From Kribbella monticola (GTDB lineage Bacteria; Actinomycetota; Actinomycetes; Propionibacteriales; Kribbellaceae): a stretch of 64,000 nucleotides of DNA. Both the position numbers and the translations under genes were made by a program. The notes beneath the pieces were generated by a model. The model ran no database searches, was not told where the DNA came from, and worked only from the letters and a program-made list of their open reading frames with translations. The stretch spans positions 62,001-126,000 of the forward strand of contig NZ_QFXK01000029.1 of assembly GCF_003261635.1 (NCBI RefSeq), written 5' to 3'. Shown here piece by piece: positions 23,793-32,394 of the stretch. How positions within the stretch are numbered: position 1 is the stretch's first letter; each line of letters begins with the position of its first letter.

Positions 23793-25130
23793 TCAGCGGG
23801 CGAACCGGACCTCCGGATACGCCGGCGACTCCTTGCGCAGGAGGGCTTGCGGACGGTGCACGAGGAACTGGTCGAAGAACGCGGCCAGGTACGCGCGTTG
23901 CGCCGCGACACTGCGGTCGGGATCGATGGTGCCGACGCGCAGCTCGATCGAGTCGTCGACGATCGAGCTGTCGCCGAAGATCTTCGGCAGCAGTTGCGGA
24001 TAGACGACCTGGAAGTCCGAGAAGGACTGGTTCAGCGCGCCGGGCAGTTGCAGGTTGAGCTTCCAGCCCCGCTGCGCCTTCCAGAACGCGGCCCACGACT
24101 TGTCGTAGTACGCGGACTTCGGGTCCGATCGCTGGCTGGTGTCCGAGCCGAACAGCAGGAACGGCCGGTCGAGTCCCTGGCGGGCGACCTTGCCCAGCGG
24201 ACCGTCGTCGAAGTTGTACTGCAGCATCCCGTCGAGGTCGGCACCGGCTTCGATCCGCCGGTCGGCGAGCATCGCCTCGGCGGTGGTGAAGCCGCCGGCC
24301 GCGAAACCGAACATGCCGACCTTGTGCAGGTCGAGCGCGGTCCGCAGGCCGAACGGCAGAGCCCGCCGCTCGGCGTCCGGATTGAGGCCGTAGGAGAGCA
24401 GGGTGAGCTGGTCCAGGACGAAGCGGACGTCAGCCGTCCTGGTCGCGATCGCCGCCTGGTACGCCGGTACGTCGGGCTCGTCCTCCAGTCCTGGGACGAA
24501 CCGGCCGCCCGGGAACGTCACCGGGCCTTCATGGGTGTGGTCGATCGTCACGACCAGGTAGCCGCGGCTGGCGAGATCCTCTGACTGAGCCGTGTTGAGC
24601 AGCCGGCTGAACCCGTAGGCCGGCGAGAACAGCACGATCGGGTGCTTGCCGGGCTCGACCGCTACTCCGATCCGTCCGTGCGTCCGGCTGTTCGCGTAGT
24701 CGAAGGTCCCCTCCGGGAGCCCGGCCCAGACCCAGGGCGCCTGGACGGCATCTGCGGTCTTGACGGGCATGTACTTCGCTACCGGGCCCTCGTCGTCGTC
24801 CCCGGCCGGGTACCAGATGCCGACCATCAGTTCACGCTTCCGGCCAGGCGCGGTCGGGTCGGTGCGCCGGTGGTCGACGAGGTGCAATTCGGTGGTGCCG
24901 ACGTCGTACCGTCCGGTCGGCGGCGGCAGCTTCACCTTGGCCGGCTTGACCTGCGGTTCGTCGGCCCCACCCGAGGCAGTCGCCCGTACTGCGGGCTGCC
25001 CGCCGCGCTCCGGGTCGCGCGGCGCTGCCTGGGCGAGGGTGGGAACAGACAACAGCGCGCTAGCCGCCAGCCCCGCGACCACGGCCCGGCGGCTGAAAAG
25101 TTGATTGTTCGCCATGCGAATCATCGTCAC
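23793..25130 (-). CDS. Exported PAF-acetylhydrolase-like protein lacking catalytic Ser and His
   Basis: A 445-residue protein with a Tat-like signal (FSRRAVVAGLAASALLSVPTLAQA) and an alpha/beta-hydrolase fold of the platelet-activating-factor acetylhydrolase/dienelactone hydrolase type: GIWYPA, IVLFSPAYGFSR, VVTIDHTHEGPVTFPGGR. The nucleophile elbow, GHSxGG in the family, reads GFAAGG (Ala277). The segment aligned with HQNFADF of human PAF-AH reads NQSFSDF (Asn367). The Asp of LDG, 23 residues after the elbow as in human PAF-AH, is kept. Hydrolysis is therefore unlikely; a binding or scaffold role is inferred. The ATGs at 25124 or 25115 are alternative starts. Confidence 0.85.
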   Translation of the reverse strand: MTMIRMANNQLFSRRAVVAGLAASALLSVPTLAQAAPRDPERGGQPAVRATASGGADEPQVKPAKVKLPPPTGRYDVGTTELHLVDHRRTDPTAPGRKRELMVGIWYPAGDDDEGPVAKYMPVKTADAVQAPWVWAGLPEGTFDYANSRTHGRIGVAVEPGKHPIVLFSPAYGFSRLLNTAQSEDLASRGYLVVTIDHTHEGPVTFPGGRFVPGLEDEPDVPAYQAAIATRTADVRFVLDQLTLLSYGLNPDAERRALPFGLRTALDLHKVGMFGFAAGGFTTAEAMLADRRIEAGADLDGMLQYNFDDGPLGKVARQGLDRPFLLFGSDTSQRSDPKSAYYDKSWAAFWKAQRGWKLNLQLPGALNQSFSDFQVVYPQLLPKIFGDSSIVDDSIELRVGTIDPDRSVAAQRAYLAAFFDQFLVHRPQALLRKESPAYPEVRFAR

Positions 25131-25214
25131 CGGACCGATCGCGGCGTGGGCCCACCGTGTGATGGAGACCTGATCTCAACTTCGTGACAGTGACAACTGC
25201 GGGGCCGCTGGGTG

Positions 25215-25252
25215 CCGACCTAGTGACAAAGGTCGGCCGGGTGAGCTATCAA
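25215..25252 (+). promoter_or_regulatory. Probable promoter of the GH31 gene with overlapping inverted repeat
   Basis: GTGACA (25223-25228) and TATCAA (25247-25252) are spaced 18 bp and resemble -35 and -10 elements. The inverted repeat CCGACCT/AGGTCGG (25215-25221 and 25230-25236, 8-nt centre) covers the -35 box and could be an operator. Prediction by eye only. Confidence 0.4.
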
Positions 25253-25292
25253 TAGCGCAATCCTGTTCATAGATGCGTGAAGTGAGGCACTC

Positions 25293-28200
25293 GTGAGCAT
25301 CTTTCTTCGCTTTAAACGTTCATCACACTCGGTTAAACGTTCAGTAGTGCTGACCGGTACCGCAGTGGCTCTGGTCGCGGGTGCCCTGGTTGCCGGCGGC
25401 GCTCCGGCCACGGCACAGACCACGGCCGGCGGCGTCCCGGCCTCGGCGCGAACCGCCGCCGGGGACACCTCGCTCGGCGCGGTGACCGGCTTCGCCGCCG
25501 ACGCCTCGACGTACACGTTCAGCGCCGGGACCGCGAAGGTCCGGGTCGCGTTCCTCAAGGACGACGTGTTCCGGCTTTGGCTCGCGCCCGACGGCACGTT
25601 CACCGATCCCGCGAACACCCCACCGACCGAACCGGGCGCGCCGGCGTCGAACATCGTCGTCAAAACCGACTACGCGAAGCCGAAGACCACCTGGCGTGAC
25701 CTCGGCAGCTACTACTCGCTGAAGACCGGCGCGATCGAAGTACGGGCGAACAAGTCGCCGCTGCGCTTCTCGCTCTACCGCTCGAACGGTCAGCTGGTCT
25801 GGGCCGAGACCGCGCCGTTGTCGTGGAACGACACCTCGACGACCCAGTCACTCGGCCGCGGCGCGAACGAGCAGTTCTTCGGCGGCGGTATGCAGAACGG
25901 CAGGTTCTCCCACCGCGACCAGACCATCGCGGTCGCGCGCGACTTCAACTGGGAGGACGGCGGCAACCCGAACGCCTCGCCCTACTACATGAGCACCGCG
26001 GGCTACGGCGTACTCCGGAACACCTTCTCGCCGGGTAGCTACACCTTCACCGACCCTGTCGTCACCACGCACGACGAGAAGCGGTTCGACGCGTACTACT
26101 TCGTCGGTGACCTCAAGACGTCGCTGGACCGCTACACCGAGCTCACCGGCCGGCCCTTCATGCCGCCGATCTACGGACTCGAGTACGGCGACTCCGACTG
26201 CTACAACCGCGGCCACTACGGCACGGACCCGGACCCGAGCAACGACTGGAAGGTCAACCCGGAGAAGGTCACCACGCTCGACGCGGTGAAAGTCGCCCAG
26301 AAGTTCCGGGACAACGACATGCCCGGCGGCTGGATGCTCGTCAACGACGACTACGGCTGCGGGTACTCCGCTACCACCGACTCCGAGCAGGTCGACGGCA
26401 CCTGGTGGGGCAAGCGAGACATCCCCGCGCTCAAGGAGACCGGCGACGAGCTGCGCAAGCGGAACATCCAGATGGGCCTGTGGACCCAGTCGTCACTCGA
26501 CCGGCAGCCGGCCGAGGTGCGCGATGCCGGAGTACGCGTGCGCAAGCTGGACGTCGCCTGGGTGGGCCCGGGCTACCGCTATGCACTGAGCGCCTGCGAC
26601 ACCGCACACGACGGCATCGAGCAGTACAGCAACGCCCGTGGGTACGCCTGGATGGTCGAAGGCTGGGCGGGTGCGCAGCGGTGCGCAGTGCAGTGGACCG
26701 GTGACCACAGCGGTTCGCTGGACGCGATCAAGTGGCAGATCCCCGCGATCACCGGCTCCGGCAACTCCGGCATCGCCTACAGCGCGGGCGATGTGGACGG
26801 CATCTTCGGTGGTTCGCCGACCAGCTACACGCGCGACCTGCAGTGGAAGGTGTTCAACCCGGCCTTCATGACGATGTCCGGCTGGGCCACCCCCGCGTTC
26901 AAGCAGCCGTGGACCTACGGCGAGCCCTACACCTCGATCAACCGCAAGTACCTCAAGCTGCGCGAGCGCCTGCTGCCCTACTTCTACTCGTACGCCGCCG
27001 AGGCACACCGCACCGGCTCCCCGCTGGTCCGCTCGCTGGTCCTGGAGTACCCGAACGACCCGAACACCTGGGGCGACGCCGCGAAGTACGAATTCCTGGC
27101 AGGTAAGGAGTTCCTGGTCGCGCCGTCGTGGAGTGCCGACGAGGTGAAGAGCGGGATCTACCTGCCCAAGGGCAACTGGGTCGACTACTGGACCGGCAAG
27201 GTCTACCAGGGTCCGACCACGGTGAACGGCTACCACGCACCACTCGACACACTGCCGCTGTTCGTCAAGGCAGGCGCCGTCGTACCGATGTGGAAGAGCG
27301 GCATCAACTCGGCCGCCGAGCAGGGCTTCGCGGACCGGCTCACTGTCGACATCTACCCGCAGGGCAAGTCGTCGTTCTCGCTCTACGAGGACGACCGCGT
27401 CACCCGCGACTACAAGCAGGCGAAGTCCGCCACGCAGAAAGTGGAGGTCACCGCACCCACCGCCGATCGCGGCGACGTCACCGTCAAGATCGGCAGCAGC
27501 GTTGGTTCGTACGCCGGTAAGCCCACCAGCCGCCCATACGAGCTGACCGTCCACACCGGTACTGCGCCTCGCGCGGTCTCGGTCGACAACAAGAGCCTCA
27601 CCAAGCTGGTCAGCAAGAACGCGTACCTCGCGGCCTCGACCGGCTGGTACTACGAGAACGGCGTAGTACTCGTGAAGACCGCAGCGATCTCGACGGCACG
27701 TTCTGCCACCGTCCTGCTGGCCGGAACCACTTCGGTCGGCGGCGGCAAGAACGTGTCCGACACCTTCGGTACTCCGGAGCTCAGCACTCCCTCACTGTGG
27801 AACGCACCCGGCCAGGCGACCGAGGTGACGGCCACTTTCCACAACGCCGGTACGACGACGATGCGCGACGTACGGCTGGCACTGGACCTTCCGGCCGGCT
27901 GGACGGCTACCGGCTCGAACACCTTCGCCACTGTCGATCCCGGGAAGACTGTCACCACCAAGCTCCAGGTGACTCCCGGTGCGGACGTGAAGCCGGCGAG
28001 CTTCACGCTGCGGCTCAACGCTACCTACCTGGCACACGGCGTCTCGTATACAAACAGTGCGGTGGCGACGGCACAGTTGCCGTACGCATCGTTGTCGCAG
28101 GCAGCGACCGTGGTCGGCGTGAGTGACGCGACGACCTATGCACAGGGCAACTTCGACGGCTCCGGCGACAGCTTCAACGGCGAAGCACTCGCGGCGGCCG

Positions 28201-29099
28201 GCTACACACCAGGCGCCAAGGTCACAGTGCAGGGCGCCGAGTTCACCTGGCCCACGGGTGCGCCCGGGACGCCGAACGTGGTGAAGAACCAGACCGCGCC
28301 GATCCTGGTGTCGGGTACCGGCTCCCACCTCGCGCTACTCGGGGCCGGAGCCAGCCTGAACGCCAAGGGCAGCGTGACCGTCATCTACACCGACGGGACC
28401 GAGTCGCAGTCCACACTGCAACTGCCGAACTGGTGCTGTCAGGACCCGACGACCGGCGGCGCTGCTCTCGCCGTCTCGGTCAAGGGCCGCTACACACCGT
28501 CCGGTCTGGGCAACACGACTACCGACTACCGCGTCTTCTACAGCGCAGTACCGCTGACCCCAGGTAAGACAGTGAAGGCGATCAAGTTGCCCGGTGGCGG
28601 TCTCGGGTTCTTCGCGGCCACCATCGCCGACAAGCCCTTGCCGCCGGCACCGACCGGAGAACCGTGGGTCAGCGACCTGGAGTTCCTCGACTCGACGAAC
28701 GGGTGGGGACCGGTCGAGCGCGACCACAGCAACGGCGAGGACGCGGCCGGCGACGGCGGGCCGATCACGCTCGACGGTACGCAGTACGCGAAGGGGCTCG
28801 GCACCCACGCGCCGTCCTCGGTGAGTGTCCGGCTCGGCGGCAACTGCTCCACCTTCACCGCCAAGGTCGGTGTCGACGACGAGATGGAGGACCGCGGCAA
28901 GGTCAGCTTCAAGGTCGCGGTCGACGGCGTGACGAAGTACACATCGGATCTGCTCACCGGTTCCTCGCCCACCGTAGGAGTTTCGGTCGACGTCAGCGGT
29001 GGGCAGACCCTCACCCTGCAGGTCACCGATGCCGGTGACGGTGTCACCAGCGACCACGCCGACTGGGCAGAGGCGAAGCTGACTTGCAAAAACCCCTGA
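25293..29099 (+). CDS. Secreted multidomain glycoside hydrolase family 31
   Basis: A 1268-residue secreted enzyme. GTG start with GTGAGG upstream and a signal peptide ending near GAPATAQ. The GH31 barrel has nucleophile Asp420 in RKLDVAWVGPGYRY and acid/base Asp471 in WTGDHSGS. A beta-sandwich, a NEW3-type domain (FHNAGTTTMRDVRLALDLPAGW) and a C-terminal NPCBM domain (WVSDLEFLDSTNGWGPVERDHSNG... LGTHAPSSV) follow. KLDVAWVG instead of the common D-x-NE motif is the pattern of GH31 members acting on alpha-galactosides or alpha-N-acetylgalactosaminides, so the name alpha-glucosidase is unsafe. Extracellular glycan trimming is likely. Confidence 0.9.
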   Translation: MSIFLRFKRSSHSVKRSVVLTGTAVALVAGALVAGGAPATAQTTAGGVPASARTAAGDTSLGAVTGFAADASTYTFSAGTAKVRVAFLKDDVFRLWLAPDGTFTDPANTPPTEPGAPASNIVVKTDYAKPKTTWRDLGSYYSLKTGAIEVRANKSPLRFSLYRSNGQLVWAETAPLSWNDTSTTQSLGRGANEQFFGGGMQNGRFSHRDQTIAVARDFNWEDGGNPNASPYYMSTAGYGVLRNTFSPGSYTFTDPVVTTHDEKRFDAYYFVGDLKTSLDRYTELTGRPFMPPIYGLEYGDSDCYNRGHYGTDPDPSNDWKVNPEKVTTLDAVKVAQKFRDNDMPGGWMLVNDDYGCGYSATTDSEQVDGTWWGKRDIPALKETGDELRKRNIQMGLWTQSSLDRQPAEVRDAGVRVRKLDVAWVGPGYRYALSACDTAHDGIEQYSNARGYAWMVEGWAGAQRCAVQWTGDHSGSLDAIKWQIPAITGSGNSGIAYSAGDVDGIFGGSPTSYTRDLQWKVFNPAFMTMSGWATPAFKQPWTYGEPYTSINRKYLKLRERLLPYFYSYAAEAHRTGSPLVRSLVLEYPNDPNTWGDAAKYEFLAGKEFLVAPSWSADEVKSGIYLPKGNWVDYWTGKVYQGPTTVNGYHAPLDTLPLFVKAGAVVPMWKSGINSAAEQGFADRLTVDIYPQGKSSFSLYEDDRVTRDYKQAKSATQKVEVTAPTADRGDVTVKIGSSVGSYAGKPTSRPYELTVHTGTAPRAVSVDNKSLTKLVSKNAYLAASTGWYYENGVVLVKTAAISTARSATVLLAGTTSVGGGKNVSDTFGTPELSTPSLWNAPGQATEVTATFHNAGTTTMRDVRLALDLPAGWTATGSNTFATVDPGKTVTTKLQVTPGADVKPASFTLRLNATYLAHGVSYTNSAVATAQLPYASLSQAATVVGVSDATTYAQGNFDGSGDSFNGEALAAAGYTPGAKVTVQGAEFTWPTGAPGTPNVVKNQTAPILVSGTGSHLALLGAGASLNAKGSVTVIYTDGTESQSTLQLPNWCCQDPTTGGAALAVSVKGRYTPSGLGNTTTDYRVFYSAVPLTPGKTVKAIKLPGGGLGFFAATIADKPLPPAPTGEPWVSDLEFLDSTNGWGPVERDHSNGEDAAGDGGPITLDGTQYAKGLGTHAPSSVSVRLGGNCSTFTAKVGVDDEMEDRGKVSFKVAVDGVTKYTSDLLTGSSPTVGVSVDVSGGQTLTLQVTDAGDGVTSDHADWAEAKLTCKNP
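25312..25343 (+). repeat. Two in-frame direct repeats TTAAACGTTCA, 21 bp apart
   Basis: TTAAACGTTCA occurs at 25312-25322 and 25333-25343, inside the first codons of the GH31 gene. The core AACGTT is palindromic, and the 21-bp spacing is two helical turns or seven codons, so it also encodes a repeated Lys-Arg-Ser. It resembles half-matches to LacI-family operators and might be a roadblock operator. Confidence 0.5.
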
Positions 29100-29159
29100 G
29101 TCTGACCCGCAAGTCCGGCTGACGCATCCGACTTTCGGCTGGTTCTGCCCTGAGATCCC

Positions 29160-29209
29160 CCGGAACCCACCTGCTCGCCGTCCCAGGGGACGGTACAGGT
29201 GGGTTCCGG
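29160..29209. terminator. Long bipartite hairpin after the GH31 gene
   Basis: CCGGAACCCACCTG (29160-29173) pairs perfectly with CAGGTGGGTTCCGG (29196-29209). Within the 22-nt loop CCGTCCC pairs with GGGACGG around a 2-nt turn. The stacked 14+7 bp structure lies 60 nt past the GH31 stop and is symmetrical, so it would work on either strand. It separates the GH31 gene from the P450 gene. Confidence 0.7.
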
Positions 29210-29272
29210 TGGCATCCCGGCCCTCCGACATGACAAGGTCTGACTGGCACGACGGCGAAACCATGGCCCCCT

Positions 29273-29322
29273 CCCATGGTGGTGCCAACGCCACTACACA
29301 AGTAGTGCCAACACCATCAGAA
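29273..29322 (+). promoter_or_regulatory. Imperfect palindrome upstream of the P450 gene
   Basis: CACTAC-ACAA-GTAGTG (29291-29306) is a perfect 6-bp inverted repeat, flanked by ATGGTG on the left and CACCAT on the right. It lies about 95 bp before the P450 start. Such a site is a plausible operator, but no regulator gene is adjacent. Confidence 0.35.
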
Positions 29323-29399
29323 CTGGTCCGCGGAAGAGCTAGCTTCGGAGTATCCGAAAGCCGTCGGGGGCAGCACGTCAGAGAGGGCGCGTGGGAGTC

Positions 29400-30701
29400 A
29401 TGGTTGCGACATACCTGAAGAGATGGGTCGGCAGCCGGGTACTGAGCAGAACCACCCGCAAAGGTGGTCTCAACCTGTCCAAGATGCGGGTGTTCCCGCG
29501 CCAGGTCTCGATGCCGTTGCGGCGCAACGGCCTGGACCCGGTGCCGGAGCTCGGCGCGATCCGCGAGGTCGAGCCGGTGCACAAGCTCGCCAACCTGTTC
29601 GGCCTGAACGTCTGGGTGGTCAGCGGCCACGCCGAGGCGAAGGCCGTGCTGGCCGACAGCGAGAACTTCAGCAACGACATCCGGCCGCTGGTCGGTTCGG
29701 ACCCGAACAAGCCGTCCGAGGGGATCGGCGGCCTGGGGTTCACCGATCCGCCGGACCACACCCGGCTGCGCAAGCTGCTCACGCCCGAGTTCACCAAGCG
29801 CCGGCTGGCCCGGCTGGAACCGGCGATCGAGAAGATCGTCAACGACCAGCTGGATCTGATGGAGGCCAAGGGCCCGGTCGCCGACATCGTCGCCGACTTC
29901 GCCTTCAACGTGCCGTTCCTGCTGATCGCCGACCTGCTCGGCGTCGAGGAGTCCGACCGCGACCGCTTCCGGGCCCTCGGTCCGGCCCGGTTCGACCTGT
30001 CCGGCGGCGGGATCGGCGTGTTCGGCTCGGCGAGTGAGTCGCGGGATTTCCTGTTCGAGATCGTCCGCAAGCAGCGCAAGGATCCGGGCGACGGCCTGAT
30101 CGGCTCGATCATCCGCGAGCACGGCGACACCATCGACGACATCGAGCTCGGCGGACTCGCCGACGGGGTGTTCCTCGGCGGGTACGAGACCTCGGCCTCC
30201 ATGCTCGCCCTCGGCACGCTGGTGCTGCTGCGCGACCCGGAGAACTTCGCCCGGATCAGGAACGAGCCCGGCGCGGTCGACGCGATCGTCGAGGAGCTGC
30301 TGCGGTACCTCACCGTCGTCCAGGTCGCCTTCCCCCGGTTTGCCCGGCACGACCAGGAACTGTTCGGCCACCAGGCGAAGAAGGGCGACCTGGTCGCCGT
30401 GTCACTGTCGGGCGCCGATCGGGACAAGGCCGTCTTCGGCCCCGACGCGGAGGACTTCTGGCCGCAACGGGCCCCTGCGGCTCACCTCGCCTTCGGTCAC
30501 GGCATGCATCGCTGCGTCGGTGCCGAGCTGGCGAGGATGGAGCTGCGGGCGGCCTTCACAGCGCTCGCCCACCGGTTCCCGGACCTGTCGCTGGCGGTGG
30601 CCGAGGAGCAGTTGCGGTTCCGCGACTTCTCCATCGTCTACGGCGTCGAGTCGCTGCCGGTCCAGCTGCACGCCACCGAGTCCCAGCAGGTCGCAGGCTG
30701 A
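29400..30701 (+). CDS. Cytochrome P450
   Basis: A 433-residue soluble bacterial P450. The ATG at 29400 has GGGAG upstream. Visible are the I-helix oxygen-binding motif GGYETS, the K-helix ExxR in EELLR, and the heme loop FGHGMHRCVG with thiolate ligand Cys372. The I-helix Gly-Tyr replaces the usual Gly-His, which may shape substrate contact. No ferredoxin or reductase gene is nearby, so electrons must come from elsewhere. No biosynthetic cluster surrounds it; substrate unknown. The next gene follows after 114 bp. Confidence 0.93.
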   Translation: MVATYLKRWVGSRVLSRTTRKGGLNLSKMRVFPRQVSMPLRRNGLDPVPELGAIREVEPVHKLANLFGLNVWVVSGHAEAKAVLADSENFSNDIRPLVGSDPNKPSEGIGGLGFTDPPDHTRLRKLLTPEFTKRRLARLEPAIEKIVNDQLDLMEAKGPVADIVADFAFNVPFLLIADLLGVEESDRDRFRALGPARFDLSGGGIGVFGSASESRDFLFEIVRKQRKDPGDGLIGSIIREHGDTIDDIELGGLADGVFLGGYETSASMLALGTLVLLRDPENFARIRNEPGAVDAIVEELLRYLTVVQVAFPRFARHDQELFGHQAKKGDLVAVSLSGADRDKAVFGPDAEDFWPQRAPAAHLAFGHGMHRCVGAELARMELRAAFTALAHRFPDLSLAVAEEQLRFRDFSIVYGVESLPVQLHATESQQVAG

Positions 30702-30815
30702 CCCCGGAGCCGGCTCTCATTTGCCGCCGTGACGACAAGGTCGTGACAGCGAGCCCCCACGCGGACACAATGGGCGGTCCGACCCGAACAAACGGGTGAC
30801 CTCCGAGGGGACCAG

Positions 30816-32375
30816 ATGGCGATGAGCGGGGGCCGGCTCACGGAACGGATTGCCGCCGCGATGACCCTGGCGCAATCCGGCGGTCACGTCACGGCCGCTG
30901 CCGAACTCAAGGCGATCCGCGCCGAGCTCGGCAACGAACCCAGCTACGAGCTCGCCGCCGCGGAGTACGTGCGCGGTGTGACCGCTCATCACGCCTGCGA
31001 TGCCGACGAGGCCCTGGCCGCGGTGGAGGCGTGTCTGACCGTCGGCCGGGCGATCGAGGAGCCTGGCTGGGAAGCGAACGCGCTGCCCATCCGGATCATC
31101 ACGCTGGCTCGTAGCGGGCGCAGTGGCGACACTATCAGCGACCTGGTCAGCGCGGAGCACGCCCTCGAACGGACCACCGATGCGGGACTGGCCGCCTGGG
31201 CGCACACCGGCATCGGCTACGCGTACGACGTACTGCGGATGTTCGAGTTGTGTGTACCGCATTACGAGCTCGCGGCCGCATCGGACGCCGATGTGCTGGA
31301 GCTGGCCGAGGTTCCGGCGATCGACCGGTTGAATCTGTCGGAGACCCATCTGCGCTGGGCCCATGAGCTGGAGCGGCTCGGCGATCCGGCGTACGAGACG
31401 GAGATCCAGGAACGGCTGGCCTCGGCGGAGTACTGGGCCAAGGAAGCCGAGCAGGTGATCGTCGACGACGAGAGCCAGGAGTACTGGCGGTTGAGCGCGC
31501 GGCTGTGGCTTGCGGCTGCCCGGACGGCGGCGGATCCCGCCCGCGCCGTCGCGGACCTCGAGGACTGCCGCGACGAGATCGGCAAGCTCGGCGAGACCGA
31601 GCGGCTCGCGATCGCCGGGGCCTACCTGGCCAGGGGACTGGCCGCGCAGGGCCGGATCGAGGCGGCGACCGCCGCGGCCGATCGAGCCCTGGAAGACCTG
31701 ATTCCGCTGGCCGATCCGGCGACGGTGATGCTCGTGCTGCAGACCAGGTCGGAGCTTGCCGCCCGCACCGGAGAGTTCGGTGCGGTCAAGGGCCTCGCCT
31801 ATGCGCGATCGGTCGCCCGCGGCTGGTGGAAGGAACGCCAGCGCGCGGTGAACGCCGTACGGCGTGCGCTCGAGACGCACGATCTGCCGGCCCGCCACGA
31901 CGCGGAATGGCATGCCGCCCGGCAGGATCCGCTCACCGGCATCGGGAACCGGCGGGCCTTGGACGAGCGGCTCACTCAAGCCCGGGATTCGGGCCGCGCG
32001 GTGACGCTGCTGGCGATCGACGTCGACGACCTGAAGGTCGTCAACGACACCCACGGGCATGCTTGCGGTGACGAACTGCTGCAGGTTGTTGCAGATCTGC
32101 TGGTAGAACAGGCGCGAGCCACCGATGCCGTGATTCGATCGGGAGGGGACGAGTTCTTCGTCGTACTGGACCAGCCGGACGCGAAGGGCGGCGCCCTGCT
32201 CGCGCAGCGGATCCGGTCCGCGGTGGGCACCGTCGCGGCGACGACCTCGAAGCCCTGGCTCAGCCGGCTGAGCCTGAGCATCGGATATGCCGCGACCGCT
32301 GAAGGAGTGCCGGTGGAGCTACTGATCCAGGTCGCGGACAGCCGGTTGTACGAGGACAAGCGTCGCTCGCGGTGA
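30816..32375 (+). CDS. Soluble diguanylate cyclase with TPR-like N-terminus (copy 1)
   Basis: A 519-residue protein with no transmembrane segments. Residues 1 to about 350 are helical and Ala/Glu-rich with repeated A-x-Y-x-x-A patterns, resembling TPR-like sensory repeats. The C-terminal GGDEF domain begins DPLTGIGNRRALDERL and has the intact active site GGDEF at about 443-447. RATD five residues before it is a match to the RxxD inhibitory site. It should make c-di-GMP with product feedback. It is followed 19 bp later by a closely similar gene. Confidence 0.88.
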   Translation: MAMSGGRLTERIAAAMTLAQSGGHVTAAAELKAIRAELGNEPSYELAAAEYVRGVTAHHACDADEALAAVEACLTVGRAIEEPGWEANALPIRIITLARSGRSGDTISDLVSAEHALERTTDAGLAAWAHTGIGYAYDVLRMFELCVPHYELAAASDADVLELAEVPAIDRLNLSETHLRWAHELERLGDPAYETEIQERLASAEYWAKEAEQVIVDDESQEYWRLSARLWLAAARTAADPARAVADLEDCRDEIGKLGETERLAIAGAYLARGLAAQGRIEAATAAADRALEDLIPLADPATVMLVLQTRSELAARTGEFGAVKGLAYARSVARGWWKERQRAVNAVRRALETHDLPARHDAEWHAARQDPLTGIGNRRALDERLTQARDSGRAVTLLAIDVDDLKVVNDTHGHACGDELLQVVADLLVEQARATDAVIRSGGDEFFVVLDQPDAKGGALLAQRIRSAVGTVAATTSKPWLSRLSLSIGYAATAEGVPVELLIQVADSRLYEDKRRSR

Positions 32376-32394
32376 GCGTGCCAAAGGAGGTCGC

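Noticed and set aside
29044..29301. Minus-strand frame with GGAGG before ATG near 29220
   Set aside because: It runs through the long hairpin and antisense to the GH31 end, with low GC bias at third positions.
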